The notes below the pieces were generated by a model, which worked only from the letters and a program-made list of their open reading frames with translations, had not been told where the DNA came from and did not search any database. A program made the translations under genes and the position numbers. Positions 6,528 to 14,523 of a stretch of DNA of 24,782 bases are shown in pieces (the stretch's first letter is position 1; each line of letters begins with the position of its first letter). The DNA comes from UBA2561 sp964577275 (GTDB lineage: Bacteria; Bacteroidota; Bacteroidia; Cytophagales; Thermoflexibacteraceae). The stretch spans positions 1-24,782 of the forward strand of contig CAZNYR010000060.1 of the NCBI GenBank assembly GCA_964577275.1, read 5' to 3'.

Positions 6528-7589
6528 TCAATATTTTGCTGTTAAAATAGCGACATAACGGTCTGGCTCGAAATGTTCTTTTTCATTCCATCGTAACATA
6601 CCGATTAATCCAGCCGTTGAAGCGGGCAATACTCGATAGCCTTCCTTTTTCAGGAGTAACGAACTCATGTCTTTCATGTTTTTATCGCTGATATTGAAGG
6701 CTTTACCACCCGATTGATGCAAGGCATACAAGGCTTCTTCGCCATCGAAACTGTGCCAATTTATCAGCGGTTCATTGATTTTAGTTTCCCGAATATCGGT
6801 TATTTTCAAGTCTTGACAAAACTCCAATCCTTTATTAAATGACTGAATAATCGGATTTTTCAGGGTCGAAGAAGCCGCAATCATGCGTGGAATCCGAGAA
6901 ATTTTGCCTCGTTTATGCAAAGAAACAAACCCCCGATATACGCCCGCAAACAATGTCCCATTCGAGACTGGCACGGCACAATATTTGGGGGCATCCCGAA
7001 GTTGGTCATAAATTTCAAAAGCAATCTGCGAATATGCCAAAATTTGCATCGGCGTATTTGCACCTCCAGGATTGGCATCATACCACCCATTTTGTTGTGC
7101 AAGTGCGCTGCTTTTTAGGACAGCATCCTCATAACTACCTGATAATCTTTCGATTTGGGCATTCAACTGCGCCATTTCTTTGATGCGCTCGGTGTGATAG
7201 GTTTCAGGAATGAAAATTTTACATACTAAACCCGCCAAATCTGCCGCCAATGCCACAGCAACGCCATAATTTCCGCACGTCGCCAATACAATCGTGTCAT
7301 AATCTCGGCGCAAAGCATCGTGTACTTGTGCAAAAGCAATGCGGTCTTTTTGTGTTCCAGTCGGATTATCGCCCTCAAATTTGAGGAAAATCTGACGGAT
7401 ATTAAATTCTCGCTCAAGTGTTCGGGAGCGGTTCAGACGAGTATCTCCTACTTCCATGCTCATCACGTCTTCAAAGGCTTCTAACCTATCAATCAGAGGT
7501 TTCGAGTGGTCTTTGACGAATGTGCCTAATTTTTGAGCCTCCTGTGAAACTCGATTTTCGGCGGACTTTACAGAATCCCTAATATTCAA
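6528..7589 (-). CDS. PLP-dependent fold-type II enzyme, threonine synthase-like
   Basis: First gene of the minus-strand operon, at least about 310 residues. The PLP-binding lysine is K81 in 'NPTGTQKDR', equivalent to the GSFKDR of threonine synthases. 'ATCGNYGVAVALAA' (103-116) is the cofactor-ring loop and 'PVSNGTLFAG' (207-216) the phosphate-binding loop. 'PASTAGLIGM' near the C-terminus is also family-like. The relatives are threonine synthase, cysteate synthase and diaminopropionate synthase; the sequence does not tell which substrate is used. The start is uncertain: the frame opens after a stop at 7635-7637 with no ATG upstream, the TTG at 7589 gives 353 residues, and the first in-frame ATG (7463, 'MSMEVGDTRL') would still keep the catalytic core. 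Its place with DUF1611 and a MurL-like protein suggests an amino-acid-modifying pathway. Confidence 0.8.
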   Translation of the reverse strand: MNIRDSVKSAENRVSQEAQKLGTFVKDHSKPLIDRLEAFEDVMSMEVGDTRLNRSRTLEREFNIRQIFLKFEGDNPTGTQKDRIAFAQVHDALRRDYDTIVLATCGNYGVAVALAADLAGLVCKIFIPETYHTERIKEMAQLNAQIERLSGSYEDAVLKSSALAQQNGWYDANPGGANTPMQILAYSQIAFEIYDQLRDAPKYCAVPVSNGTLFAGVYRGFVSLHKRGKISRIPRMIAASSTLKNPIIQSFNKGLEFCQDLKITDIRETKINEPLINWHSFDGEEALYALHQSGGKAFNISDKNMKDMSSLLLKKEGYRVLPASTAGLIGMLRWNEKEHFEPDRYVAILTAKY

Positions 7590-7642
7590 TCCGTATGTTA
7601 ATTTAATATGTCGTGAGTAGTGCCTATAAAAAAACTAACTCC

Positions 7643-7653
7643 CTGATTATCAG
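7643..7653. repeat. Intergenic palindrome CTGATTATCAG, copy 3
   Basis: Exact copy, here extended to a 13-base palindrome CCTGATTATCAGG (7642-7654). It lies about 55 bases upstream of the TTG of the PLP gene, a position suited to an operator. Confidence 0.6.
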
Positions 7654-7767
7654 GATAAATTGCGGTAGAAAAATGATTACTAATTTGATGAATCAAAACA
7701 CAATGATACACCTAAAAATTTAAGAAACCAGCAAATTGAATCAAGTTTTTTCAAAAAAAATATCTTC

Positions 7768-7778
7768 CTGATTATCAA
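7768..7778. repeat. Intergenic palindrome variant CTGATTATCAA, copy 4
   Basis: Variant of CTGATTATCAG with one mismatch, continuing as TATTTTA. It starts 125 bases from copy 3. Confidence 0.5.
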
Positions 7779-7900
7779 TATTTTATAGAAAAATGTACAG
7801 GAATTTTCTTGCTTCTTGAAGGCTAATACGCAAGGACTTTTGTTTGGATACAAAAAGCATCTTTCTTTTTAAAAAGAAAATTCTGACATCACTTAAATAC

Positions 7901-7911
7901 ATGATTATCAG
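7901..7911. repeat. Intergenic palindrome variant ATGATTATCAG, copy 5
   Basis: One mismatch from CTGATTATCAG. It starts 133 bases from copy 4 and lies about 230 bases upstream of lgt. Confidence 0.5.
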
Positions 7912-8011
7912 CAGATTATATCATTTTTAGAAATGAAAATTATTTTACGATTCGGATTGTTTTTGGATAAAAAACAAAAAAACGACTACTTTTTGAGCGG
8001 TTATTTTTTTA

Positions 8012-8019
8012 TATCTTTG
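8012..8019 (+). promoter_or_regulatory. Candidate -7 promoter box for lgt
   Basis: TATCTTTG is a strong match to the Bacteroidota -7 consensus TAnnTTTG. A TTTG at 7992-7995 could be the -33 element, although the 16-base spacing is shorter than the usual 19 or so. It would give a leader of about 110 bases. Confidence 0.5.
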
Positions 8020-8136
8020 CCTATCATAACCTATTTTTTCGTGCAAGTTTTATCGAAAAAATCATAATCTATTGGTTATCAATATTTTAACACAAAATTT
8101 AGTAATGTTTTTGCATTCAATAAAAACAAACGATTT

Positions 8137-8947
8137 ATGAATTTAGTGGCAATCCATTGGGGCGTAGCTCCCGAAATATTTTCTATGGAAGAACCTTTCA
8201 GTCTGGCGGTGCGCTGGTACGGACTTTTGTTTGCGATGGGGTTTATTGTCGGACAATACGTGATGACAAATTTTTTCAGAAAGGAAGGCAAACGTGTCGA
8301 AGATGTCGACGAACTATTACTTTATATGGTGATTTCCACCNNNNNNNNNNGCGCGATTGGGGCATTGTTTGTTTTATCAGCCTGACCATTATTTAGCCCA
8401 TCCGATTGAAATTCTCAAAATTTGGGAAGGCGGATTAGCCAGTCATGGCGGGGCTATCGGTATTCTGCTGGGCTTATATTTGTATATCCGCAAAAAAACC
8501 GACCAATCTTATTTATGGCTGTTGGATAGAGTGGTGATCGTTACGGCATTTGGCGGGGCGTGTATCCGATTAGGAAACTTAATGAACTCCGAAATCGTGG
8601 GACTACCAACCGACCTGCCTTGGGGCTTTATTTTTGAATTGCGGGGCGAAGATTTTGCACGGCATCCTGCCCAACTTTACGAGTCGATTTCCTGTCTGAT
8701 TTTATTCATTTTGTTATACTTGGGTTACTACAAAAAAGATGGCAAAATCCCTGAAGGTCAGTTCTTTGGCATCTTTTTGATTTGGGTTTTTTCCCTACGA
8801 ATTGTCTATGAAATGCTCAAAGAAAACCAAGTCGCTTTCGAGAACGAAATGGCTTTGAATATGGGACAAATCTTGAGTATTCCGATGGTACTTTTAGGAA
8901 TTTATTTGTTGTATTATTCCTTCACAAAAGCCACATCAAAATCTTAA
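8137..8947 (+). CDS. lgt: Prolipoprotein diacylglyceryl transferase, interrupted by an N run
   Basis: Transfers diacylglyceryl from phosphatidylglycerol to the lipobox cysteine of prolipoproteins, at the inner membrane. Several membrane helices are visible ('WYGLLFAMGFIVGQYV', 'LILFILLYLGYY', 'FGIFLIWVFSLRIVY', 'LSIPMVLLGIYLLYY'). The Lgt signatures are present: 'ARLGHCLFYQPDHYLAHPIE', 'WEGGLASHGGAIG' with the essential His, 'CIRLGNLMNSEIVG' with the conserved Arg and Asn, and 'RHPAQLYES'. Ten Ns at 8341-8350 fall between 'VIST' and 'ARLGH'. The upstream codons end exactly at 8340 and the downstream codons begin at 8351, so the true gap is a multiple of three, probably 9 bases. The apparent frameshift is an assembly artefact. 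It ends in a terminator shared with the convergent tyrA. Confidence 0.95.
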
Positions 8948-8973
8948 AAAAATACTATTTTATCAAAAACAAA

Positions 8974-9009
8974 ACGTAATTCCATATTTTCAGGAATTAC
9001 GTTTTTTTT
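8974..9009. terminator. Bidirectional terminator between lgt and tyrA
   Basis: Perfect 10-bp stem ACGTAATTCC (8974-8983) with GGAATTACGT (8993-9002). A T run follows on the plus strand (9002-9009), and an A-rich run precedes it (8965-8974) that acts as the T tract on the minus strand. It can therefore serve both convergent genes. Confidence 0.88.
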
Positions 9010-9014
9010 GAATA

Positions 9015-9893
9015 TTATTTCTCTTCTTTGAGCAATTCGCCCAGTTGATGAATTAATCGTGTTGAAAGTTCACTATCTTCGGTATTACCCGCAAAAAAAT
9101 GTTGCATCTCCTCCACATACCGAATGAATCCGTCCCGATTTTTGGTCTTGATAAAATGAAAAAGCATATCTGCCTCTTCCCGAAAAATTTTCAATACTTC
9201 CAATACATATTCGTTATGTATCTGAATATCAGCATATAAACGAGGATTTTGTAAAACATATCGTGTGAAATAAATCAAAAAAATACGATACGTGGGCGAT
9301 GAAAATTTCTTGACCGTTTCCAGCTCACCATCAAAAACCGAAAGCGTTTTGGCACTGACAAACACATTAAAATGATTCAATCCCTGCACAATTCCCATAA
9401 TTTTATCATGTCGGATATATCCCACATGATAAACATACGCTCCTTGTTCGGTCAATAAATTCTGGAAAAAATCCAAAAACTCGCCACCAATTCGGTTAGA
9501 ATAATTAAATAATACAACCTGCCCTTTGAGTTGCGTAATTTGTTGCGAATACATCGGATGAACCGAATGAAATTCAGTATCAATTTGGGGTGATTGCACC
9601 TGCAATTCCATAAATTTCTCCACAACAAATTTTTTGACACTACACACCTCCAGCAAAATTTTGCCATCCAGATGCGGAAATATTTCTTCCAGTACTTGGC
9701 TCATCGCAAAAATCGGCACACTCAAAAATACTATATCTGATTCTTCGACCAGTTTTTGATTAGTCAAAAAATCGGAATGTCCTTCCTTGTCCGTAAATTT
9801 TACCTCAAAACCCGCCTCCGTAAAAAATCGCACAAACCAACTTCCCATCCCCGCGCCGCCACCGATTACACCTATTTTTTTTGTCTGATTCAT
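9015..9893 (-). CDS. tyrA: Prephenate dehydrogenase (TyrA), no chorismate mutase domain
   Basis: Oxidatively decarboxylates prephenate to 4-hydroxyphenylpyruvate in tyrosine synthesis. 292 residues. The N-terminal dinucleotide-binding motif 'GVIGGGAGMGSWF' is at 8-20, 'DIVFLSVPI' at 53-61, 'HSVHPMY' at 109-115, 'HDK' at 162-164, and the helical dimerisation half holds 'VQGLNHF' (169-175), 'SSPTYR' (198-203) and 'QNPRLYADI' (215-223). These match the dehydrogenase half of enterobacterial TyrA (T-protein) closely. The chorismate mutase half of that fusion is absent, so mutase activity must come from another gene. Its product is the substrate of the hppD enzyme at the left edge, but the two genes are not linked in one operon. 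The bidirectional terminator lies just past its stop. Confidence 0.9.
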   Translation of the reverse strand: MNQTKKIGVIGGGAGMGSWFVRFFTEAGFEVKFTDKEGHSDFLTNQKLVEESDIVFLSVPIFAMSQVLEEIFPHLDGKILLEVCSVKKFVVEKFMELQVQSPQIDTEFHSVHPMYSQQITQLKGQVVLFNYSNRIGGEFLDFFQNLLTEQGAYVYHVGYIRHDKIMGIVQGLNHFNVFVSAKTLSVFDGELETVKKFSSPTYRIFLIYFTRYVLQNPRLYADIQIHNEYVLEVLKIFREEADMLFHFIKTKNRDGFIRYVEEMQHFFAGNTEDSELSTRLIHQLGELLKEEK

Positions 9894-9997
9894 AAGGATA
9901 ATTATCTATTTTCTACACTTCAATTTTGACATCACTCCATGAGTATCAAATCATTAAACTATCTTAATCATAAGGATTGATAATGATTTCACCTCCT

Positions 9998-10992
9998 CTA
10001 TTTTACCTTGACCAACGTAGCTCCATAACCAAATTTTTCTTTGCGTGCATCCTTAAAATATTCGACTAAGCTACTCTTACTCAAGTATTTATGAATTTCA
10101 TTACGCAAAATACCATTGCCCACACCATGAATAAAAATAATTTCGGCAACTCCCGTCATGTGCGCCCGTTCGAGTTCACGCTCAAAAACCTGAAGTTGTT
10201 TTCCTAAATATTCTTCTCGTGGCAACACTTCGCCCTTTGCCAAAATATGCTCGATATGCAAATCGACTTCACGCACCTGACTCACGATTGTTTTTTTGAC
10301 CCAAGTTTTATTCAACGTTTCCTTTTTTGGCGGTTCAAGCATACTTTTTCGTATCTTTTCGGGGTCAATATCTGGATGTACTATTTTTTTGGTAGATTCA
10401 ATTTTTTGAGGTATTGGATTAGGTTCTGGCGTATGTTGTCCGTCAATTTGGTACAAATAAACTTCCTTATCCAAAATAGGCGCAATGTGTTTACTTTTAA
10501 AAAAACTACTCGCCTTAAAACTCAATTTGCGTGCCATTGGTTTTTTGGGTTGTCCGTAACCTTCCTTAAAAAAAAGGGACTGTACCAGAAAAGAACCCCA
10601 TTTTTCAAACTTTGCCAAGCTCAATTCATGGACTTTTTCAAAACTACGCTTTCGGAGCATCAGCCCTATAATACCGTAATGTTGTCCGCCGTCCTGCAAC
10701 TCGCCAAATGTAACGAGCATATCCAAATCCGTGTTATTAATCAATTTAANNNNNNNNNNACTGATTTTGAGGATGTTTCTTGTTTTTTAGTTGTTTTTTT
10801 GTCCTCTTTTTGAGGCTTTCGCTCGCCGAAATATTCATTTTCTTTGGTCGAAATTTTGACCAAATCCGCGGGCAAAACAGGAATCCCAAAACCGTCTTCG
10901 ATTTCGACTTCTACTGTTCCATCCTTCAAAAATTTACGAATAATTCCTTCTGCATTATCATGTAATAATCTTACTTTATCTCCAATATTCAT
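9998..10992 (-). CDS. DUF2027 and Smr domain protein (MutS2-like C-terminus), interrupted by an N run
   Basis: One gene broken by ten Ns (10750-10759). The N-terminal part begins at the ATG at 10992 ('MNIGDKVRLLHDNAEGII', 'VEVEIEDGFGIPVLPADLV'), which is the DUF2027 signature, followed by a Lys-rich linker. After the gap comes a beta-rich middle region ('VTFGELQDGGQHYGIIGLML') and a C-terminal Smr domain with 'REVDLHIEHIL' and 'IIFIHGVGNGILRNEI', the HGxGxG motif of Smr nucleases and MutS2. Two bases of a codon are left on each side of the gap, so the real gap is 2, 5, 8 or 11 bases and not 10. The Smr domain suggests nucleic-acid cleavage or ribosome-rescue-type action; the role of DUF2027-Smr proteins is not known to me. 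It starts downstream of the lepA terminator on the same strand. Confidence 0.88.
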
Positions 10993-11046
10993 TGATTTTA
11001 TTTTTAGTTTTATAAATTTTATTACAAACCATAGGATTTTATGCCA

Positions 11047-11083
11047 CAAAAAAACTCTATGAAATAAATTCCAAAGAGTTTTT
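11047..11083 (-). terminator. Rho-independent terminator after lepA
   Basis: On the minus strand AAAAACTCT (11083-11075) pairs with AGAGTTTTT (11058-11050) across a 16-base loop and runs on into more T. It lies 35 bases beyond the lepA stop. The plus strand also has a short T run after the hairpin. Confidence 0.7.
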
Positions 11084-11095
11084 AGACATAAAAAA

Positions 11096-11106
11096 CTGAT
11101 TATCAG
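11096..11106. repeat. Intergenic palindrome CTGATTATCAG, copy 6
   Basis: Exact copy in context ACTGATTATCAGG, the same 13-base context as copy 1. It sits between the lepA stop (11118) and its terminator hairpin. Confidence 0.55.
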
Positions 11107-11117
11107 GCAAATGCCAT

Positions 11118-12902
11118 TTAGTCAATACTCAAGACCGCCATAAATGCAGATTGAGGAATTTCGACATTCCCGACTTGTCGCATTCGTTTTTTACCTTTCT
11201 TTTGCTTTTCCAAAAGTTTTCGTTTTCGGGTAATATCTCCGCCGTAACATTTTGCCGTAACGTCTTTTCGCATCGCACGGACGGACTCACGAGCGATGAT
11301 TTTCGTGCCGATAGCCGCCTGAATAGCGATTTCAAATTGTTGGCGAGGTAATAATTCCTTCAATTTTTCACATAATTTTTTACCCCAACCATAGGCTTTG
11401 TCCCGATGCACAATCGCCGAAAGTGCATCGACTTTCTCGCCATTGAGCATAATATCAAGTTTTGACATTTTGGTTTCTCGGAATCCGATTAATTCGTAAT
11501 CCAGTGAGGCATAGCCTTTTGAGATGGTTTTTAGCTTGTCAAAAAAATCGAAAACAATTTCTGCCAAAGGCAATTCAAAACTCAATTCGACACGGTCGCT
11601 GGTCAAATAGGTTTGATTTTTGATAATTCCACGCTTATCCATGCACAACGATATAATTCCGCCAATAAATTCGGATTTTGTAATAATTTGTGCCGAAATC
11701 AAAGGTTCTTCCACCGCCTTAATGACGCTGGGGTCGGGCATATCTGATGGCGCACTGACGATTAACTTTTCGTTTTTGGTGGTCATCACATGAAATTCGA
11801 CCGAAGGAACAGTCGTGATAACGGTCATATCAAACTCACGCTCAAGTCTTTCCTGCACAATTTCGAGATGTAACATTCCCAAAAAACCGCATCGAAAGCC
11901 AAAACCTAACGCCAGTGAGGTTTCTGGCTCCCAGACCAAAGAAGCATCATTTAATTGCAATTTTTCCAATGAATTTCGCAAATCTTCGTATTCGGTCGTA
12001 TCGACAGGATAAATACCCGCATACACCATGGGTTTTACGTCCTCAAATCCCTTGACGGCTTGGCACGGATTGTGTCCGTGTGTAATTGTATCGCCAACTT
12101 TCACCTCTTTAGCAACCTTGATTCCCGAAATCAAATATCCCACATCACCTGTCAAAATTTCCTGCTGCGGCTCTTGTTGAAAGCGCAAAAACCCAATTTC
12201 GTCCGCATCATATTCTCGTCCTGTTGCCAAGAATTTTACTTTATCGCCTTTGGCAATTTTTCCATTTAAAACCCTGAAATACACCTCAATACCTCGATAC
12301 GAATTGAAAACGGAATCAAAAATCATGGCTTGCAAGGGCGCATCAGGATTGCCTTTGGGTGCTGGAATCCTACGAATGACCGCTTCCAAAATTTCGGAAA
12401 TTCCGATGCCTTCTTTTGCACTTGCCAAGACAATATCCTCTTTGCTACATCCAATTAAATCAATGACTTGGTCACTGACCTCATCCACCATCGCCCCTGG
12501 AAGGTCAATTTTATTAAGAACAGGGATAATTTCGAGGTCATTTCCGATAGCCAAATACAAATTTGAAATCGTCTGTGCCTCAACACCTTGCGCTGCATCC
12601 ACAATCAATAATGCGCCTTCACAAGCTGCAATCGAACGGGAAACTTCGTAAGAAAAATCAACGTGGCCGGGCGTATCAATCAAATTCAAATCGTATATTT
12701 GCCCATCTTTTTCATAATTCATCCGAATGGCATGGCTTTTGATAGTGATGCCTCGCTCCCGCTCCAAATCCATATTATCCAGAAGTTGGCTCTGCATCTC
12801 TCGTTGCGTTACCGATTGTGTTGCTTCGAGCAGGCGGTCTGCTAAGGTACTTTTTCCGTGGTCAATATGTGCAATAATGCAAAAATTCCGAATGTGTTTC
12901 AT
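11118..12902 (-). CDS. lepA: Elongation factor 4 (LepA), back-translocating GTPase
   Basis: Ribosome-binding GTPase that acts on stalled or mis-translocated ribosomes and on initiation. 594 residues, the normal length. The GTPase motifs are intact: G1 'AHIDHGKST' (11-19), G3 'DTPGH' (76-80) and G4 'NKID' (130-133). The EF4-specific C-terminal domain is complete ('RHxYGG'-like loop reads 'AKCYGGDITRKRKLLEKQKK'). The order of EF-G-like domains without domain IV matches LepA. The ATG at 12902 begins the typical 'MKHIRNFCIIAHIDHGK'. A TAnnTTTG box lies about 90 bases upstream on the minus strand, and a hairpin terminator follows the gene. No peculiarity in sequence. Confidence 0.98.
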   Translation of the reverse strand: MKHIRNFCIIAHIDHGKSTLADRLLEATQSVTQREMQSQLLDNMDLERERGITIKSHAIRMNYEKDGQIYDLNLIDTPGHVDFSYEVSRSIAACEGALLIVDAAQGVEAQTISNLYLAIGNDLEIIPVLNKIDLPGAMVDEVSDQVIDLIGCSKEDIVLASAKEGIGISEILEAVIRRIPAPKGNPDAPLQAMIFDSVFNSYRGIEVYFRVLNGKIAKGDKVKFLATGREYDADEIGFLRFQQEPQQEILTGDVGYLISGIKVAKEVKVGDTITHGHNPCQAVKGFEDVKPMVYAGIYPVDTTEYEDLRNSLEKLQLNDASLVWEPETSLALGFGFRCGFLGMLHLEIVQERLEREFDMTVITTVPSVEFHVMTTKNEKLIVSAPSDMPDPSVIKAVEEPLISAQIITKSEFIGGIISLCMDKRGIIKNQTYLTSDRVELSFELPLAEIVFDFFDKLKTISKGYASLDYELIGFRETKMSKLDIMLNGEKVDALSAIVHRDKAYGWGKKLCEKLKELLPRQQFEIAIQAAIGTKIIARESVRAMRKDVTAKCYGGDITRKRKLLEKQKKGKKRMRQVGNVEIPQSAFMAVLSID

Positions 12903-12991
12903 ATGCTCATGTCAATAAATCTGGGGATGCCATTGCCCAAAAATCTTTAAATTCAGGACTTATATATGGCGTTAAATTTTTCCAGTAAATA

Positions 12992-12999
12992 CAAAGTTA
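12992..12999 (-). promoter_or_regulatory. Candidate -7 promoter box for lepA
   Basis: Read on the minus strand this is TAACTTTG, matching TAnnTTTG. It lies in the 124-bp gap between the Crp-like gene and lepA. No clear -33 TTTG at the expected distance. Confidence 0.4.
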
Positions 13000-13026
13000 A
13001 GACAAAGAAATGATTTTTTATGAATT

Positions 13027-13644
13027 TTAGGCTAATGATTTTCCTGACCGTTTGGGTCGTGTTTTGTTTTTCATTCGGCTGAAAGTTTCGGGGGTCATCC
13101 GCAAATACGAGGCTAAATATTTTTGTGGTATCTTATTGAAAATGAATGGACTACGCTCCGATAATCGCTCCAATCGCTCCTCAGGCGTGAAGGTCAGCAT
13201 TTCAGTTTCTCGCTCAATTTTGCCCAACAAAGCCTCTTCGGTCAGTTTGCGCCATGCCCGCTCCAAAGCTCGAAATGTATCAATAAGTTGAACAAAATCC
13301 CTTTGCTTAATTCCTATTAATTCACAAGGTGTAATACTTTGGATGTAATATTGCGCTGGTTTTTGTGCAATAAATGAAGGATATGACGTAATTAATGTCC
13401 CTTCATACCCAAATCCTACACAAATTTCCTCACCTTCAAGAGTCGGATAATAAATCCGAAGTTCGCCCCTCCGAACAAAATATAAGTGCTGTTCAATTTT
13501 ACCTTTTTCAGATAAAAACTCGTGGCGTGCCAGTGTTTTCGACACATTCCATTTCTCTCGAATTGCCACTTTAATTACTTCATTAAGAGGTACTTGTGTT
13601 TCAAAAATAGCTTCGGGACTCTCAAAAAAAAGAGGTTTAGTCAT
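13027..13644 (-). CDS. Crp/Fnr-family transcriptional regulator
   Basis: 205 residues. Residues about 20-120 form a cyclic-nucleotide-binding-type beta barrel ('HEFLSEKGKIEQHLYFVRRGELRIYYP', 'GEEICVGFGYEGTLI'), followed by the long dimerisation helix and a short C-terminal helix-turn-helix ('IPQKYLASYLRMTPETFSRM', 172-191). This is the compact form common in Bacteroidota. The canonical cAMP-contacting 'RxS' of Crp is not evident and there is no Fnr-like cysteine set, so the signal is unknown. The start codon lies 6 bases after the stop of the phosphodiesterase gene, which implies co-transcription. The protein ends in a basic tail (KNKTRPKRSGK). Confidence 0.87.
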   Translation of the reverse strand: MTKPLFFESPEAIFETQVPLNEVIKVAIREKWNVSKTLARHEFLSEKGKIEQHLYFVRRGELRIYYPTLEGEEICVGFGYEGTLITSYPSFIAQKPAQYYIQSITPCELIGIKQRDFVQLIDTFRALERAWRKLTEEALLGKIERETEMLTFTPEERLERLSERSPFIFNKIPQKYLASYLRMTPETFSRMKNKTRPKRSGKSLA

Positions 13645-13650
13645 GGTATC

Positions 13651-14502
13651 TTATCGGTTGGTCATCACTTTTTTTAGGGCAATTACTTTATCAGGATAAT
13701 TCGTAATAATTCCGTCCACCCCCATCAAAATGGCTCGTTTGATGGCTTTTATACCATTTAATGTATAAACAAAAGTTTGGCGATTTTGTTGATGTACCTT
13801 TTGAATGCGTTGGCGATTCCAAAACCGAAAATCTGCATTGACTGCCGTTGTCCCCTGCACATCAGGCAAAAAAAATGGTACAAAAACAAGTTTTTGAATT
13901 TCTATTTCTGGTGCAATTTGATAAGATTCTTCCAAATAATCCGATTGAAAAGACTGAATGATACACCATTTTTCGGCTTGATATTTTCGGATTTCGGCAA
14001 TCGTTTTTCGGATAATTTCGGGATAAATTTTCGTGCCATTTTGTTTGATTTCGATAAGCAATTTTGTTTGATTTTGCACTAATTCTAACACCTCTGAAAG
14101 CGTAGGAACTTTCTCGCCTGCATACCTTTTATCAAACCAACTTCCTGCATCCGCCGCCCGAATTTCGGCTAAACTTAAAGCCTGAATTTTTCCTTTTTTA
14201 TCCGTAGTTCGCTGTAAATCAGCATCATGAATCACAATGATTTCGCCATCTTTCGATAAGTGAATATCAATTTCAATCGCATCAATTTCAGGAAATTCTA
14301 ATGCTTTTCGGATGGAAGCCAATGTATTTTCGGGCGCACTTCCCGATACGCCTCGGTGGGCAATAATTTGTAAATTATCCCAAACCGAAACGACTTTTTG
14401 GGCTTGATTCTGGTACATGATTTTGGTTGCTTTTCGCAAGGCTTCGTCCGAAGGTTCTTTCCCAAATTGATACGCAAAATAAGTGTTGATTTGCTGAATC
14501 AT
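13651..14502 (-). CDS. Glycerophosphodiester phosphodiesterase
   Basis: Hydrolyses glycerophosphodiesters to glycerol-3-phosphate and an alcohol. 283 residues. The GDPD catalytic set is present: 'IIAHRG' (H49, R50), 'APENT' (E58), 'IEIDIHLSKDGEIIVIHD' (E77, D79, H92) and the metal-binding 'LLIEIK'. The C-terminus reads 'YTLNGIKAIKRAILMGVDGIITNYPD', the last strand and helix of the TIM barrel. There is no recognisable signal peptide, so it is probably cytoplasmic; residues 1-40 are a short N-terminal extension before the barrel. It lies between the EnvC-like gene (21 bases upstream) and the Crp-like gene (6 bases downstream), so the three probably form one operon. Confidence 0.93.
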   Translation of the reverse strand: MIQQINTYFAYQFGKEPSDEALRKATKIMYQNQAQKVVSVWDNLQIIAHRGVSGSAPENTLASIRKALEFPEIDAIEIDIHLSKDGEIIVIHDADLQRTTDKKGKIQALSLAEIRAADAGSWFDKRYAGEKVPTLSEVLELVQNQTKLLIEIKQNGTKIYPEIIRKTIAEIRKYQAEKWCIIQSFQSDYLEESYQIAPEIEIQKLVFVPFFLPDVQGTTAVNADFRFWNRQRIQKVHQQNRQTFVYTLNGIKAIKRAILMGVDGIITNYPDKVIALKKVMTNR

Positions 14503-14523
14503 AAAATTGTATTTTTCAAAGAT

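Larger units (their letters stand above)
7590..8136. other. 547-bp divergent intergenic region with repeated palindromes
   Basis: No credible gene in either strand. It separates the PLP-led operon (minus) from lgt (plus) and should carry both promoters. It contains three CTGATTATCAG-type palindromes (7643, 7768, 7901) and a related TTATCAATATTTTA at 8077-8090; the first three start 125 and 133 bases apart. A candidate lgt promoter box is at 8012-8019. No TAnnTTTG box was found on the minus strand for the operon. The PLP frame stays open as far as 7634, so the operon's leader may begin inside this region. Confidence 0.6.

Noticed and set aside
7643..7911. Regularly spaced palindromes as a CRISPR array
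   Set aside because: The repeats are only 11 bases, the intervals are 125-133 bases, and no cas gene is present.
8137..8947. Natural frameshift or pseudogene of lgt
   Set aside because: The frame change coincides exactly with a 10-N run, and both halves are fully conserved.
12250..12651. 133-codon plus-strand open frame inside lepA
   Set aside because: Antisense shadow of a conserved GTPase gene with no motif of its own.
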